Notes under the pieces: generated by a model | The model's database searches: none | Seen by the model: the letters and a program-made list of their open reading frames with translations, nothing else | What the model was told of the DNA's origin: nothing | Origin: Streptomyces marincola | Lineage (GTDB): Bacteria; Actinomycetota; Actinomycetes; Streptomycetales; Streptomycetaceae | Assembly (NCBI RefSeq): GCF_020410765.1 | Contig: NZ_CP084541.1 | Span: forward strand, 2,351,001-2,415,000 | DNA length: 64,000 bases | Direction: 5' to 3' | Shown: piece after piece, positions 17,626 to 27,982 of the stretch | Layout: each line of letters opens with the position of its first letter | How positions within the stretch are numbered: position 1 is the first letter of the stretch | Translations under genes and position numbers: made by a program

Positions 17626-18353
17626 CCATGAGCAATCACCTGCACTCGCTGCGCCGCAGGCGCGGCAAACGGCTGGCCCAGACCCACGGCGCGCGCGAGG
17701 CCCGTGACCAGCGGATCGCCGTGATCGGCCTCGGCCGTTTCGGCAGCTCGCTGGCCGAGGAGCTGATGCGGCGCGGCTGGGAGGTCCTGGGCGTCGACGA
17801 CGACGAACGCATCGTGCAGCAGCACAGCGACGCGCTCACCCACGTGGCGGTGGCCGACTGCACCGACGCGGAGGTGCTGCGGCAGCTGGGGGTGCACGAG
17901 TTCACCACGGCCGTGGTCGCGATCGGCACGAACATCGAGGCGAGCATGCTCGTCACGGCGAACCTGCTGGACGACGGTGTTCCGAACATCTGGGCGAAGG
18001 CGATCAGCCGCCAGCACGGCCGCATCCTGGAGCGGCTCGGCGCGCACCACGTGGTGCTGCCCGAGTACGAGATGGGCGAACGCGTCGCGCACCTGGTGTC
18101 GGGGCGGATGCTCGACTTCATCGAGTTCGACGACGACTTCGCGCTCGTGAAGACGATCGCGCCGGACGTGGCCACGGGCGTCCCGCTCGGGGTCAGCGCG
18201 GTGCGCACCAAGCACGGCGTGACGGTCGTGGGCATCAAGCGGCCGGGCCAGGACTTCACGCACGCGACGGCGGAAACGGTCGTCGAGCGGGGCGACGTGA
18301 TCATCGTCACCGGCAGGACGCAGGCGGTGGAGGCGTTCACAGAACTGCGCTGA
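17622..18353 (+). CDS. ktrA: KtrA/TrkA-type cytosolic K+ channel regulator (single RCK)
   Basis: A 243-residue regulator with one RCK_N domain (Rossmann motif IAVIGLGRFGSSLAEEL at about 30-46, acidic end of strand two at VDDDE) and an RCK_C domain (about 165-240). The single-RCK length fits KtrA rather than two-domain TrkA. It forms the cytosolic ring that gates KtrB in response to nucleotides; RCK_C domains of this kind often bind cyclic di-AMP. GTG 17622 overlaps the ktrB stop; ATG 17628 is the alternative start. A short basic N-terminal extension (LRRRRGKR) is unusual. Confidence 0.92.
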   Translation: MTMSNHLHSLRRRRGKRLAQTHGAREARDQRIAVIGLGRFGSSLAEELMRRGWEVLGVDDDERIVQQHSDALTHVAVADCTDAEVLRQLGVHEFTTAVVAIGTNIEASMLVTANLLDDGVPNIWAKAISRQHGRILERLGAHHVVLPEYEMGERVAHLVSGRMLDFIEFDDDFALVKTIAPDVATGVPLGVSAVRTKHGVTVVGIKRPGQDFTHATAETVVERGDVIIVTGRTQAVEAFTELR

Positions 18354-18501
18354 GCCGCACTGATCCGCCCGGGATGGATGGGCCGGGTGGGGGTACGGTG
18401 TCAGGAAGGCGTAAAGAGAGTGACTCTGGCGCCACGGTGTGCCGGGAAGTCTGGTCGGCGAATGCTCACGTATGTCCGTCCAGCCCGAAAGGTCCCGCAT
18501 C

Positions 18502-19797
18502 ATGGCGACGCGCCCCTCCCTGCCGTTCCTCCGCCCGGCCAAGGACCCAGAAGTCGAGCGGGAACGCGACCGCAGGTCGGTCGCGGAGTTCCTGCGCCTT
18601 GAGGTCACCGGCGGCGCGTTCCTGCTGATCGCCGCCGCCCTGGCGCTGCTGCTCGCGAACTCGCCGATCAGTGACGACTACTTCTCGCTGCGTGACCACC
18701 ACCTCGACATTCCCGCGCTCGGCCTGGAGCTTTCGGTGGGCCACTGGGCCTCGGACGGGCTGCTCGCGATCTTCTTCTTCATCGCCGGCATCGAGCTGAA
18801 ACGCGAGCTGACCGTCGGCGAGCTGCGCCGCCCGGCCGCCGCCGCGCTGCCCGTGGTGGCCGCGATCGGCGGCATGGCGGTGCCCGCGCTGATCTACGCG
18901 ACGGTGGTCGGCATCGGCGGCGGCAGCATGGACGGCTGGGCGGTGCCGATGGCCACCGACATCGCGTTCGCGCTCGGCGTGCTCGCGGTCGTCGGCCGCC
19001 GGCTGCCGGGCGCGCTGCGCACGTTCCTGCTGACCCTGGCGATCGTCGACGACCTGATCGCCATCATCATCATCGCGATCTTCTTCACCTCCGACCTCAA
19101 CCTGTGGGCGCTGCTCGGCGCCTTCGCGGGCCTGGCCCTCTTCGCCCTGCTGCACCGGCGCGGCGTGCGCGGCTGGTACGTGTACGTGCCGCTCGCCCTG
19201 GTCATCTGGGGCCTGATGTACAACAGCGGCGTGCACGCCACCATCGCGGGCGTCGCGATCGGCATGCTGCTGCGCAGCACGACGGGGACGCTGGAGAAGG
19301 AGTCCCCGGCCGAGAAGGTCGAGGACATCGTGCACCCGTTCTCGGCGGCGGTCGCGGTGCCGCTGTTCGCGGTGTTCGCGGCCGGCGTGCCGGTCTCGGG
19401 CGACACGTTCGGCGCGCTGGTGCGCGAGCCGGAGGCGCTGGGCGTGACGCTCGGCCTGGTCGCGGGCAAGGTGATCGGCATCTTCGGCGCGACCTGGCTG
19501 GCCGCCCGGTTCACCAGGGCGCGGCTGAACCCGTCGCTGACCTGGCCGGACGTGCTCGGCGGCGCGATGCTGGCCGGGATCGGCTTCACCGTGTCGCTGC
19601 TGATCACCGAGCTGGCGTTCGCGGAGGCGCCCGCGATGGAGGAGCACGTGAAGGTGGCCGTGCTGCTCGGTTCGCTGATCTCGGCCGTGGCCGCCTCGGT
19701 GCTGCTGACGCTGCGCGGCCGGGCGCATCAGCGGGCCCAGGGGGCGGACTCGCCCGCCTCCGGGGGTGCGGCGACCAGCTCGCCGTCCGCGTCGTAG
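18502..19797 (+). CDS. nhaA: Na+/H+ antiporter NhaA
   Basis: A 431-residue NhaA antiporter that exchanges cytosolic Na+ for H+. Family marks include FFFIAGIELKRE (about 92-103), PMATDIAFALG (about 150-160) and the ion-binding aspartate pair in TLAIVDDLIAII (near residue 182), matching the two essential aspartates of the E. coli protein. About twelve membrane helices are visible. ATG 18502 was preferred (GAAAGG 9 bp upstream); ATG 18472 would add ten residues. It follows the KtrBA genes, giving a Na+/K+ homeostasis neighbourhood. Its last 70 bp overlap the 3' end of the opposing sugar-ATPase gene. Confidence 0.95.
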   Translation: MATRPSLPFLRPAKDPEVERERDRRSVAEFLRLEVTGGAFLLIAAALALLLANSPISDDYFSLRDHHLDIPALGLELSVGHWASDGLLAIFFFIAGIELKRELTVGELRRPAAAALPVVAAIGGMAVPALIYATVVGIGGGSMDGWAVPMATDIAFALGVLAVVGRRLPGALRTFLLTLAIVDDLIAIIIIAIFFTSDLNLWALLGAFAGLALFALLHRRGVRGWYVYVPLALVIWGLMYNSGVHATIAGVAIGMLLRSTTGTLEKESPAEKVEDIVHPFSAAVAVPLFAVFAAGVPVSGDTFGALVREPEALGVTLGLVAGKVIGIFGATWLAARFTRARLNPSLTWPDVLGGAMLAGIGFTVSLLITELAFAEAPAMEEHVKVAVLLGSLISAVAASVLLTLRGRAHQRAQGADSPASGGAATSSPSAS

Positions 19798-20831
19798 AGC
19801 AGGACCCGCTCCGGCCGCGGCACCACCCACCCGGTGCCGCCGGCCGGCAGCGGCGCGTCCTCGTCGACGACGGCCCGCACCGGGCCCGCGTCCCCGTCGA
19901 GCGTCACGAGCCGCGTGCTGCCCAGGTGCTCCACGACCGTGACCCGGCCGGGCAGCGCGCCGGGCGCGGGCGTGCCGCGCAGGCCGACGTACTCGGGCCG
20001 CACCGCGAACGTGACCCGTTCCCCCGCGGCGAGGCCGTGCGGCCCCGCGGGCAGCGGCACCCCGCCGACGAGGACGCGGCCGTCCTCCGCGACGACGCCG
20101 TCGAGGAGGTTCATCGGGGTCGAGCCGATGAACGAGGCGACGAACGTGTTGGCCGGCCGCCTGAACACCTCGACCGGCGTGCCGGTCTGCCGCACCCGGC
20201 CCGCGTCCAGCACGGCGATCCGGTCCGCGAGCGCCAGCGCCTCCGCCTGGTCGTGCGTGACGAACACGCACGTGACGCGCAGCTCGCGCTGGAGCCGTTT
20301 GAGGAACGTGCGCGCTTCGAGGCGCAGCCGCGCGTCGAGGTTGGACAGCGGCTCGTCCAGCAGGAACGCGCGGGGGCGCACCGCCATCGCCCGGGCCAGC
20401 GCGACCCGTTGCTGCTGCCCGCCGGACAACTCTCCGGGGCGGCGGTCGAGCAGCGCGCCGAGCCCCAGCGCCCCGGCCGTCTCCGCCGCCTTGGCCCGCC
20501 GCTGCGCGCCGCCCACCTTCTTGATCCGCAGCGGGTAGGCGATGTTGTCCGACACGGTCATGTGCGGGAAGAGCGCGTAGTCCTGGAACACCATCGCGAC
20601 GTCCCTGCGGCCCGGCGGCAGCGCCGTCACGTCCTCGCCGCCGATGCGCACCGCGCCGCCGTCCGCCGCCTCAAGTCCCGCGAGCGTGCGCAGCAGCGTC
20701 GTCTTGCCGCACCCGGAGGGGCCGAGCAGCGCGAAGAACTCCCCGTCGGCGATGGACAGTTCCACCGAGTCGAGCGCGGTGACGCCGCCCGGATAGGTCT
20801 TGCGCAGGCCGGCCAGTTCGATGGCTGCCAT
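19728..20831 (-). CDS. Sugar ABC importer ATPase (MalK/UgpC type)
   Basis: A 367-residue ATPase. The nucleotide-binding domain (1-240) has Walker A GPSGCGKTT near 38, signature LSGGQQQR near 135 and Walker B RAFLLDEPLSN. A C-terminal OB/TOBE regulatory domain (about 240-350) is typical of CUT1 carbohydrate importers. ATG 20831 overlaps the upstream permease stop (TGATG). It is the last gene of the binding protein-permease-permease-ATPase operon, so this importer has its own ATPase instead of relying on a shared MsiK-type one. The 3' end overlaps nhaA on the other strand. Confidence 0.93.
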   Translation of the reverse strand: MAAIELAGLRKTYPGGVTALDSVELSIADGEFFALLGPSGCGKTTLLRTLAGLEAADGGAVRIGGEDVTALPPGRRDVAMVFQDYALFPHMTVSDNIAYPLRIKKVGGAQRRAKAAETAGALGLGALLDRRPGELSGGQQQRVALARAMAVRPRAFLLDEPLSNLDARLRLEARTFLKRLQRELRVTCVFVTHDQAEALALADRIAVLDAGRVRQTGTPVEVFRRPANTFVASFIGSTPMNLLDGVVAEDGRVLVGGVPLPAGPHGLAAGERVTFAVRPEYVGLRGTPAPGALPGRVTVVEHLGSTRLVTLDGDAGPVRAVVDEDAPLPAGGTGWVVPRPERVLLYDADGELVAAPPEAGESAPWAR

Positions 20832-21652
20832 CAGTGCTTGATCCCTCCGTGGAACCGGAACCCGTACCGCGAGGAGACGAACAGGAACATCGCCACCACC
20901 GGCAGGGAGTACAGCAGGGAGAACGTGGAGATCAGCGCGAGGTCGGGCTGCCCGCCCTCGGTGTAGAACGTGTACATCACCACCGCCGCGGGCGACTTCT
21001 CCGGCGAGCGCAGCAGCAGGAACGGGATCAGGAAGTTCCCCCACACCTGCGCCACCGACCACACGGCGATGGTGGCCAGTCCCGGCCGGATCAGCGGCAC
21101 GACGATGTGCGCCACGATCTGGAGCGGCGAGGCGCCGAAGACCCGCGCGGACTCCTCGTACGAGCGGGGGGTGGTGTCGGTGAAGTCCTTGAGGATGAAG
21201 ATCGCGCTCGGCAGCAGGCCGCCGGACAGCACCAGGACGACGCCGAGCCGCGAGTCGATGAGGTCGAGTTCGTAGGCCAGGTTGAACAGCGGCACCATCG
21301 CGGCCGTGCCGGTCACGATCGACGACAGCAGCAGCAGCGCGTACAGCAGCGCGTCCCGCCCCGGCAGGCGCACGCGGCTGAGCGCGTACGCCGCGCTCGC
21401 CGCGAACGCCACGACGATCCCGCCGGTACCGGCCGCGAGCAGCAGCGAGTTGCGCAGCGAGCGCACCGCGTTCTCGTTGTCGAGCAGTTCGCGGAAGTTG
21501 TCGAGCGTGAACCGCGGCAGCGACGCGGCCACCGACGGGGCGCGGTCGAACGGCGCGAACGCCAGCCACAGCAGCGGCAGCGCGAAGAAGCCGAGGACGG
21601 CGGCGAGCGCGGTGTACCTCAGGACGGCCCCGGCCGCGCGGCCCGGCGTCAC
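20831..21652 (-). CDS. Sugar ABC importer permease (MalG type)
   Basis: A 273-residue inner-membrane permease with six helices. The EAA loop that docks the ATPase reads EESARVFGASPLQIVAHIVVPLIRPG split across about 178-205. GTG 21652 was chosen because it overlaps the upstream permease stop as GTGA and gives the normal MalG length; longer in-frame starts only read through the neighbouring gene. Confidence 0.93.
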   Translation of the reverse strand: MTPGRAAGAVLRYTALAAVLGFFALPLLWLAFAPFDRAPSVAASLPRFTLDNFRELLDNENAVRSLRNSLLLAAGTGGIVVAFAASAAYALSRVRLPGRDALLYALLLLSSIVTGTAAMVPLFNLAYELDLIDSRLGVVLVLSGGLLPSAIFILKDFTDTTPRSYEESARVFGASPLQIVAHIVVPLIRPGLATIAVWSVAQVWGNFLIPFLLLRSPEKSPAAVVMYTFYTEGGQPDLALISTFSLLYSLPVVAMFLFVSSRYGFRFHGGIKH

Positions 21653-22605
21653 GGCGCGCCCGCCCGTTCCGCCGCCACGGGCCCGGCCCCGGCCCCGGTC
21701 CCGTTCCCGCTGCTCGCGCCGGGGTCGCGGCGGCGCAGCAGCCGCACGTAGACCAGCGCGATCACCAGGTTGACCAGCAGCATCAGCACCGAGAGAGCGG
21801 CCCCGTAGCCGAGTTCGCCGTTGAACAGCGCCGTCTTGTAGATGAACACCGGCATGGTCTCCGTCTCGTCCGCCGGGCCGCCGCCGGTGAGGAGGAACGG
21901 GGTGAAGTCGTTGAACGTCCACAGGCTGATCAGCAGCAGGTTCGTCAGGACGTGCCCGCGGATGGCCGGCAGCACCACGTCCCGCAGCTGCTGCCACCGC
22001 GAGGCCCCGGCCAGCCGCGCCGTCTCCAGCTGGGTCGGCGGCACGGTGCTGAGCGCGGCGGCGTAGAGCATCATCGAGAACGCGGTGCCCCGCCAGATGT
22101 TGAACACGATGATCGCCGCCATCGGGTGCTCCACCAGCCAGGCCGTGCCCGGCGTGCCGAGGAGCGCGTTGAGGGTCCCGTCGTTCCGGTCGAGGAGCGC
22201 GATCCACAGGAACGCGACGACGGACCCGGGCAGGATCCACGCCAGCAGCACCAGCGCCTCGACCAGCCGCCGCAGCGCGCCGCGCCGCTCGCGCAGCAGC
22301 CACGCGATGGCGAAGCCGAGCACGGCCTGGCCGAGGACGGCCGAGCCGAGCACGAACTGGAGCGTCAGGCCGAGGGAATGGGTGAAGCTGTCCTCGCCGA
22401 GCGCGTGGCGCACGTTGTCGAGGCCGGTGAACTCGGGCTCGGCGGCGGCGAATCCGGTGAGCCGGTAGTCCGTCGCGCCCAGCCAGACCGTCCACAGCGC
22501 GGGGAACACCAGGAAGCCGGCGATGAGCAGCAGCGCGGGCGCGACGAACGCCGCCGCCCGCCGCCGGCCGAGCCCCGCGGCGTCAGCCGCCGCCACCGGT
22601 GACAT
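21649..22605 (-). CDS. Sugar ABC importer permease (MalF type)
   Basis: A 318-residue permease with six helices and the MalF-type EAA loop (LETARLAGASRWQQLRDVVLP, in two parts about 190-210). The first helix follows a short basic N-terminus (GLGRRRAAAFVAPALLL). ATG 22605 overlaps the end of the binding-protein gene by 23 bp; a GTG three codons later is an equally good start. It pairs with the MalG-type subunit to form the translocation pore. Confidence 0.92.
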   Translation of the reverse strand: MSPVAAADAAGLGRRRAAAFVAPALLLIAGFLVFPALWTVWLGATDYRLTGFAAAEPEFTGLDNVRHALGEDSFTHSLGLTLQFVLGSAVLGQAVLGFAIAWLLRERRGALRRLVEALVLLAWILPGSVVAFLWIALLDRNDGTLNALLGTPGTAWLVEHPMAAIIVFNIWRGTAFSMMLYAAALSTVPPTQLETARLAGASRWQQLRDVVLPAIRGHVLTNLLLISLWTFNDFTPFLLTGGGPADETETMPVFIYKTALFNGELGYGAALSVLMLLVNLVIALVYVRLLRRRDPGASSGNGTGAGAGPVAAERAGAP

Positions 22606-23944
22606 CCTCAAGCCCGTCCGCGTAGTCCCCGGCCGCCTCGGCAGCGTCGCGTTCGCCGGTGGCGACCGCGCCCGTGGCCTCCTGGAGCAGCACCGACACC
22701 CGCGGGTACTCCGCGAGCGGCGGCCGGTAGGTGGTGAGCGGCAGCACCTCATCCGCGACGAACGACAGCATCGGGTCGCCGGCCAGCACCCGTTCGTTGA
22801 CGTCGGTGCGCGCCGTGATCCGCGCGTCCCCCTCGACCGCCGCCGTGAGCGCCTCGGCCGAGTTCATGAACAGCAGCAGCTCGCGGGCGAGTTCGGGATG
22901 GCCGCCGGCCGCGTTGACGGCGCGCACGCTGCCGCCCGACATGCTGACGAAGTCCTGGCCGCCGACCCCCGCGCCCGGTTCCGCGGCGGGGATCAGCGCC
23001 CAGCCGACGGCCTCGTCGCGGTTGTCCATGGGGGCGGTGCCGCCCTCGGGGTTGACGACGGCGCGCCAGAAGTAGTCGCCCTCCACGAGGATGCCCAACT
23101 CGCCCTCGGCGAACTGCTCGAAGGAGCGGTCGCGGCCCTGCGCCTCCTGCTGGAGCACCGGGTCGCCCAGCCCGCCGCCGTACACCCGTTCGTACAGGTC
23201 GAGCACGCGCAGCAGCCCGTCGCTCGCGCCGGTCCACGCGCGGCCGTCGTGGATCTCCTCGCCCGCCCCGGCGAGCAGCGGCAGCACGCCCTGCATCGTG
23301 GTGGCCTCGCCCATCGCGGTGCCGGCGTTCAGCTGGAGGGGCGTGACCCCGTCGAGCTCCGCCAGCCGCCCGGCCGCCGCCAGCACCTCGTCCCAGCTAC
23401 GGGGCTGCCAGTCGGCGGGCAGGCCCGCCCGCGCGAACAGCTCCTTGTGGTAGAAGAGCACCCGCCCGTCGGTGCCCCACGGCACCCCGTACACCTCGCC
23501 CTCCCAGGTGGCCAGGCCCGCGACGGCCTCGGGTATGTGCCGCCAGCCCTCCCAGTCCCCCTCGGGCAGCGGCTCGATGTACCCGGCCTGCGCGAACTCC
23601 CCCACCCAGATGCCGTCGAGCGTGAGGATGTCGGGTCCTGAGCCCGCCTGGAGGTCGAGCGCGAGCCGCGTCTTGTACTGCTCGTCGTCGACGCCGCTCG
23701 GCTCGAACGAGACGTCGACCTCCACCCCGGCCTCGGCCTGCGCGGCCTCGAACCGGGGAATGACCCAGTCCTCGATCCACTCGGCCTCCTCGGTGTTCTT
23801 GCCACCGGCCACCGCGTTCGCGGAGATCGTCAACTCGGCCGCGCCGCCCGTCCCGCCGGAGTCCGATCCGCCGCACGCCGCGAGCGCGAGCCCCGCGCCC
23901 GCGACCACGGCCGCCGCGGCGGCCCGCCTGGTCCGCTTTCGCAT
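22583..23944 (-). CDS. Sugar ABC importer substrate-binding lipoprotein
   Basis: A 453-residue lipoprotein. A basic n-region (MRKRTRR), a hydrophobic core and the lipobox LAAC at about residues 21-24 mark lipid anchoring. The mature part is a cluster D/UgpB-MalE-like extracellular solute-binding protein with a PEAVAGLATWEGEVYGVPWGT block that lines the sugar cleft in this family. The ligand cannot be set by eye. It is the first gene of a four-gene operon; no regulator or glycosidase is attached, so the sugar is unknown. Confidence 0.93.
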   Translation of the reverse strand: MRKRTRRAAAAAVVAGAGLALAACGGSDSGGTGGAAELTISANAVAGGKNTEEAEWIEDWVIPRFEAAQAEAGVEVDVSFEPSGVDDEQYKTRLALDLQAGSGPDILTLDGIWVGEFAQAGYIEPLPEGDWEGWRHIPEAVAGLATWEGEVYGVPWGTDGRVLFYHKELFARAGLPADWQPRSWDEVLAAAGRLAELDGVTPLQLNAGTAMGEATTMQGVLPLLAGAGEEIHDGRAWTGASDGLLRVLDLYERVYGGGLGDPVLQQEAQGRDRSFEQFAEGELGILVEGDYFWRAVVNPEGGTAPMDNRDEAVGWALIPAAEPGAGVGGQDFVSMSGGSVRAVNAAGGHPELARELLLFMNSAEALTAAVEGDARITARTDVNERVLAGDPMLSFVADEVLPLTTYRPPLAEYPRVSVLLQEATGAVATGERDAAEAAGDYADGLEDVTGGGG

Positions 23945-24106
23945 CCCGCCATCTCCTCGTTGAGACGATGCAGGGTAGGTACCCGAGGACGGGCCGCGCG
24001 TAAAGCCCTCCCGTCACAACCGGCCACGCCCGGGGCACGGACCGCAGCGGAAGCGGCGGGGCGAGGCGCGTTTGACCGCCCGGCGATGACGGTCTGTACT
24101 GGTCGT

Positions 24107-24253
24107 ATGACAGATGCGGAACGGGCGGAGGCGGAGGCCGGGGCGGCGGAGGAAATCCGCTCCTACTACGAGGGCCGGCCGGCGCCGCTGCCCGACGGCG
24201 TCCGCCCGCCGGACGACGCGGAGCTGCGGGCGGCGGACGAAATGGACTGGTGA
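24107..24253 (+). CDS. Small acidic protein coupled to an excisionase-type HTH gene
   Basis: A 48-residue, strongly acidic peptide (Glu/Asp/Ala-rich) ending DEMDW. Its TGA overlaps the next gene's GTG as GTGA, which supports it being real and co-translated. No known domain. ATG 24107 was chosen; longer in-frame readings run into the upstream promoter region. Confidence 0.5.
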   Translation: MTDAERAEAEAGAAEEIRSYYEGRPAPLPDGVRPPDDAELRAADEMDW

Positions 24254-24579
24254 ACGCCGGTCCCCCACGGCCGCACGGCGCTCGCCCGGTCGACGCCGTG
24301 CTCACGCCCCGGCAGGCCGCCGACATGCTGAACGTGTCGCGCCCGTACCTGATCGGCCTTCTCGACGCCGGCGAGATTCCTTACCGGCTCGTGGGAGGCC
24401 ACCGCCGGATCAGGCTCGCCGACCTGCGCCAGTACCTGCGGGCCGACGATGCGAGGCGCGAAGAGGCCGCGGACGAACTGGCCCGGCTGGACGAGGAGCT
24501 GGGGCTGCTCCGGCATGGCCCTGGTCATCCCCCCGCTGACGGCGGCACCTCAGAAGTCGTGGCGCCGCGCCTGAGGTGA
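24250..24579 (+). CDS. Excisionase-type HTH protein (HTH_17), antitoxin-like
   Basis: A 109-residue protein with one MerR-like/excisionase winged helix (LTPRQAADMLNVSRPYLIGL, then YRLVGGHRRIRLADLRQYL) at about residues 18-62, followed by a charged helical tail. Such proteins are commonly the antitoxin of PIN-domain pairs in actinobacteria, or excisionases. No PIN gene follows: an out-of-frame MALVIPPLT start near 24516 terminates within about 20 codons, so any toxin has been lost. It is coupled to the small acidic protein upstream. Confidence 0.72.
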   Translation: MNAGPPRPHGARPVDAVLTPRQAADMLNVSRPYLIGLLDAGEIPYRLVGGHRRIRLADLRQYLRADDARREEAADELARLDEELGLLRHGPGHPPADGGTSEVVAPRLR

Positions 24580-24664
24580 CCGATGAGTCGTGGCCGCCGG
24601 CCGGGTCCAACGGGTGAGGGGCCGCGCCCGGCCCCGTTCCCCCACCGCCACGAAAGGACCCTCG

Positions 24665-25072
24665 ATGCAGCACGTCACGACCGTTTCCGTCGCCCTGCCG
24701 ATCGCGGACCGGCAGGTCTCGCACCGTTTCTACCGTGACGGCCTGGGCCTGACGCCCATCGGCGAGCCGGCCGAGGACGGCGTTCCCGAGCCGCTGTCGT
24801 TCGCGCTGAACGACGGTCTGCGGATCACGCTGATCCCGACCGGCGGGTTCGACTGGATCACCGGGGACCACCGCGTGGCCGAGCCCGGGCACAGCGAGTG
24901 CGTTCTCACGGTGAGCGCCGGCTCCGCGACCGGCGTGGACGAACTGATCGGCCGCGCCCGCCGGGCGGGCGCGGCCGTGGTCACCGAGCCTGGCGAGCAG
25001 CCCTGGGGCTACTCCGGGGCGTTCGCGGACCCGGACGGACACCTGTGGATGGTCACCGCCGGGCCGGCGTGA
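24665..25072 (+). CDS. VOC-superfamily (glyoxalase-like) protein
   Basis: A 135-residue VOC protein with two beta-alpha-beta-beta-beta units: VSVALPIADRQVSHRFYRDGLG at the start and SGAFADPDGHLWMV at the end. The final Asp-Pro-Asp-Gly-His block is typical of bleomycin-resistance/glyoxalase members. Metal ligands and substrate cannot be assigned with confidence. ATG 24665 has GAAAGGA at 8 bp; an upstream start would add a non-conserved Arg/Pro-rich stretch. Confidence 0.85.
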   Translation: MQHVTTVSVALPIADRQVSHRFYRDGLGLTPIGEPAEDGVPEPLSFALNDGLRITLIPTGGFDWITGDHRVAEPGHSECVLTVSAGSATGVDELIGRARRAGAAVVTEPGEQPWGYSGAFADPDGHLWMVTAGPA

Positions 25073-25082
25073 GGCGCCGGGC

Positions 25083-25106
25083 GCCCGCCGCGCCGGCGCG
25101 GCGGGC
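25083..25106. terminator. 24-nt perfect palindrome between convergent genes
   Basis: An exact GC-only palindrome with no loop spacer lies 10 bp after the VOC stop and 9 bp before the end of the opposing gntP gene. It is a likely bidirectional terminator. Confidence 0.6.
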
Positions 25107-25115
25107 CCGGCACGG

Positions 25116-26529
<1,414 letters not shown>

Positions 26530-26543
<14 letters not shown>

Positions 26544-27075
26544 GAGAAGTCTCCGTTGATTCCTCGGTGTTCTCGTACGCGGACAGGGCGGCGGCGGCCT
26601 CGGCCGCCACGGTCTCGGGCGCCGCCGTGACGTCGATCGTGACGCCGCGCTCGTCCGCCTGGAGCGGCTGGAGGTCGGCGTACTGCGAGTCGAGCAGCGC
26701 TTCCGGCATGAAGTGGTCCCGGCGGTGGCTGAGCCGTTCCGCGATCAGGGAGCGGTCGGCCGCCAGGTGGACGAAGAAGAGGCCGGGCGCGGCGGCGCGG
26801 AGCCGGTCGCGGTAGGCCCGTTTGAGCGCGGAGCAGCTGACGACGCCGCCGCGCCCCGCGCGGCCGGCGGCCCAGGCCCCGATGGCGTCGAGCCAGGGCA
26901 TGCGGTCGGCGTCGTTCAGGGGGACGCCGGAACTCATCTTGGCGATGTTGGCCTCCGGGTGGAAGGCGTCGGCCTCCGCGTACGGAACGCCGACCTCCTC
27001 GGCCAGCAGCGCGCCGACCGTGGACTTGCCGATCCCGGACACCCCCATGACAACCACCACATGCCTGGCGGACAT
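26530..27075 (-). CDS. gntK: Gluconokinase
   Basis: A 181-residue kinase that phosphorylates D-gluconate to 6-phosphogluconate using ATP, feeding the pentose phosphate pathway. Walker A GVSGIGKST lies near residues 11-19, the gluconate-binding block ADAFHPEANIAKMSSGVPLNDADRMPWL spans about 35-62 (in parts), and CSALKRAYRDRLR near 82-94 is diagnostic. ATG 27075 is preferred over GTG 27081. It is the first gene of the gntK-gntP unit and is divergent from the FadR-type regulator. Confidence 0.95.
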
Positions 27076-27124
27076 CTGCACCTCACCGTGCTCTTCGACT
27101 GGTGCCGACCAGGCTCACCCTTGA

Positions 27125-27170
27125 GTAGTACATATTCAAGAGTGTTTCACCAAAATGTAATACTTATTAC
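27125..27170. promoter_or_regulatory. Operator region of the gluconate genes
   Basis: Within the AT-richer gap between gntK and its regulator there is a perfect palindrome GTAATA-CT-TATTAC (27157-27170, extendable by one pair to 27156-27171). A second dyad, TTGA (27121-27124) with TCAA (27136-27139), lies just upstream. GntR/FadR regulators bind short A/T-rich dyads of this kind, so this is the likely operator. Confidence 0.55.
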
Positions 27171-27241
27171 AGGGCGTGGGGCGACACGTAGGGTGTCAGT
27201 GACGATGGACCACCACACCACGGGCCTGCCATGGGAGATCC

Positions 27242-27943
27242 ATGACCAGTGAGGGGCGGGGGCTGCACGCGAAGCTGCTGGCGTGCCTGGGACCCGAGAT
27301 CACATCCGGTGAGTACCCACCGGGGACGGTTCTGCGCACCGACGCGCTCGAACGGCGCTTCGACGTGTCCCGCACGGTGGTCCGCGAGGCGGTCCGCGTC
27401 CTGGAGTCCATGCACCTGGTGGCGTCCCGCCGCCGCGTCGGCGTGACCGTGCGGCCCGCCGACGAGTGGAACGTCTTCGACCCGCAGGTCATCCGCTGGC
27501 GGCTGGCCGGCCCCGACCGGCCCCGCCAGCTGCGGTCCCTCACCATGCTGCGGTCCGCCGTCGAACCGGTCGCGGCCGGCCTCGCGGCCCGGCTGGCGAC
27601 GCCGGAACAGTGCGCCGAGCTGACCGAGCAGGCGCTCGGCATGGTCGCCACCTCACGCGGCCAGCAACTCGACGGCTACCTCGTGCACGACGTGGCGTTC
27701 CACCGCGTGGTGCTGTGCGCGTCGGGCAACGAGATGTTCGCCAAGCTCGGCGACGTGGTCGCCGAGGTGCTCGCCGGGCGCACCGAGCACCACGTCATGT
27801 TCACCGACCCCGATCCGGCCGCGGTGACCCTGCACGTCCAGGTCGCCGAGGCGATACGCGCCCGCGACGCGGAGCGCGCCGAGCGGCTGACCCGCGAGAT
27901 CACCACGGGCGCGCTCGCGGAACTGGACGTCCTCGCCCCCTGA
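27242..27943 (+). CDS. gntR: FadR/GntR-family regulator of gluconate use
   Basis: A 233-residue GntR regulator: winged helix (about 8-72, with YPPGTVLRTDALERRFDVSRTVVREAVRVLE in parts) and an FCD ligand domain (about 95-225) of seven helices whose conserved Asp and His residues (LVHDVAFHRVV and the final HVQVAEAI) normally form a metal site. Divergence from gntK-gntP suggests it represses those genes and itself, with gluconate or 6-phosphogluconate as inducer; this is inference. The ATG at 27242 has a weak GGGAG upstream. Confidence 0.9.
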   Translation: MTSEGRGLHAKLLACLGPEITSGEYPPGTVLRTDALERRFDVSRTVVREAVRVLESMHLVASRRRVGVTVRPADEWNVFDPQVIRWRLAGPDRPRQLRSLTMLRSAVEPVAAGLAARLATPEQCAELTEQALGMVATSRGQQLDGYLVHDVAFHRVVLCASGNEMFAKLGDVVAEVLAGRTEHHVMFTDPDPAAVTLHVQVAEAIRARDAERAERLTREITTGALAELDVLAP

Positions 27944-27982
27944 CCCCGCCCGCCGGTGCCGCCGCTGTTCCCGCCGGGGCGG

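Noticed and set aside
24516..24580. A PIN toxin start (MALVIPPLT) after the excisionase-type HTH gene
   Set aside because: The frame stops within about 20 codons and has no acidic PIN motif.
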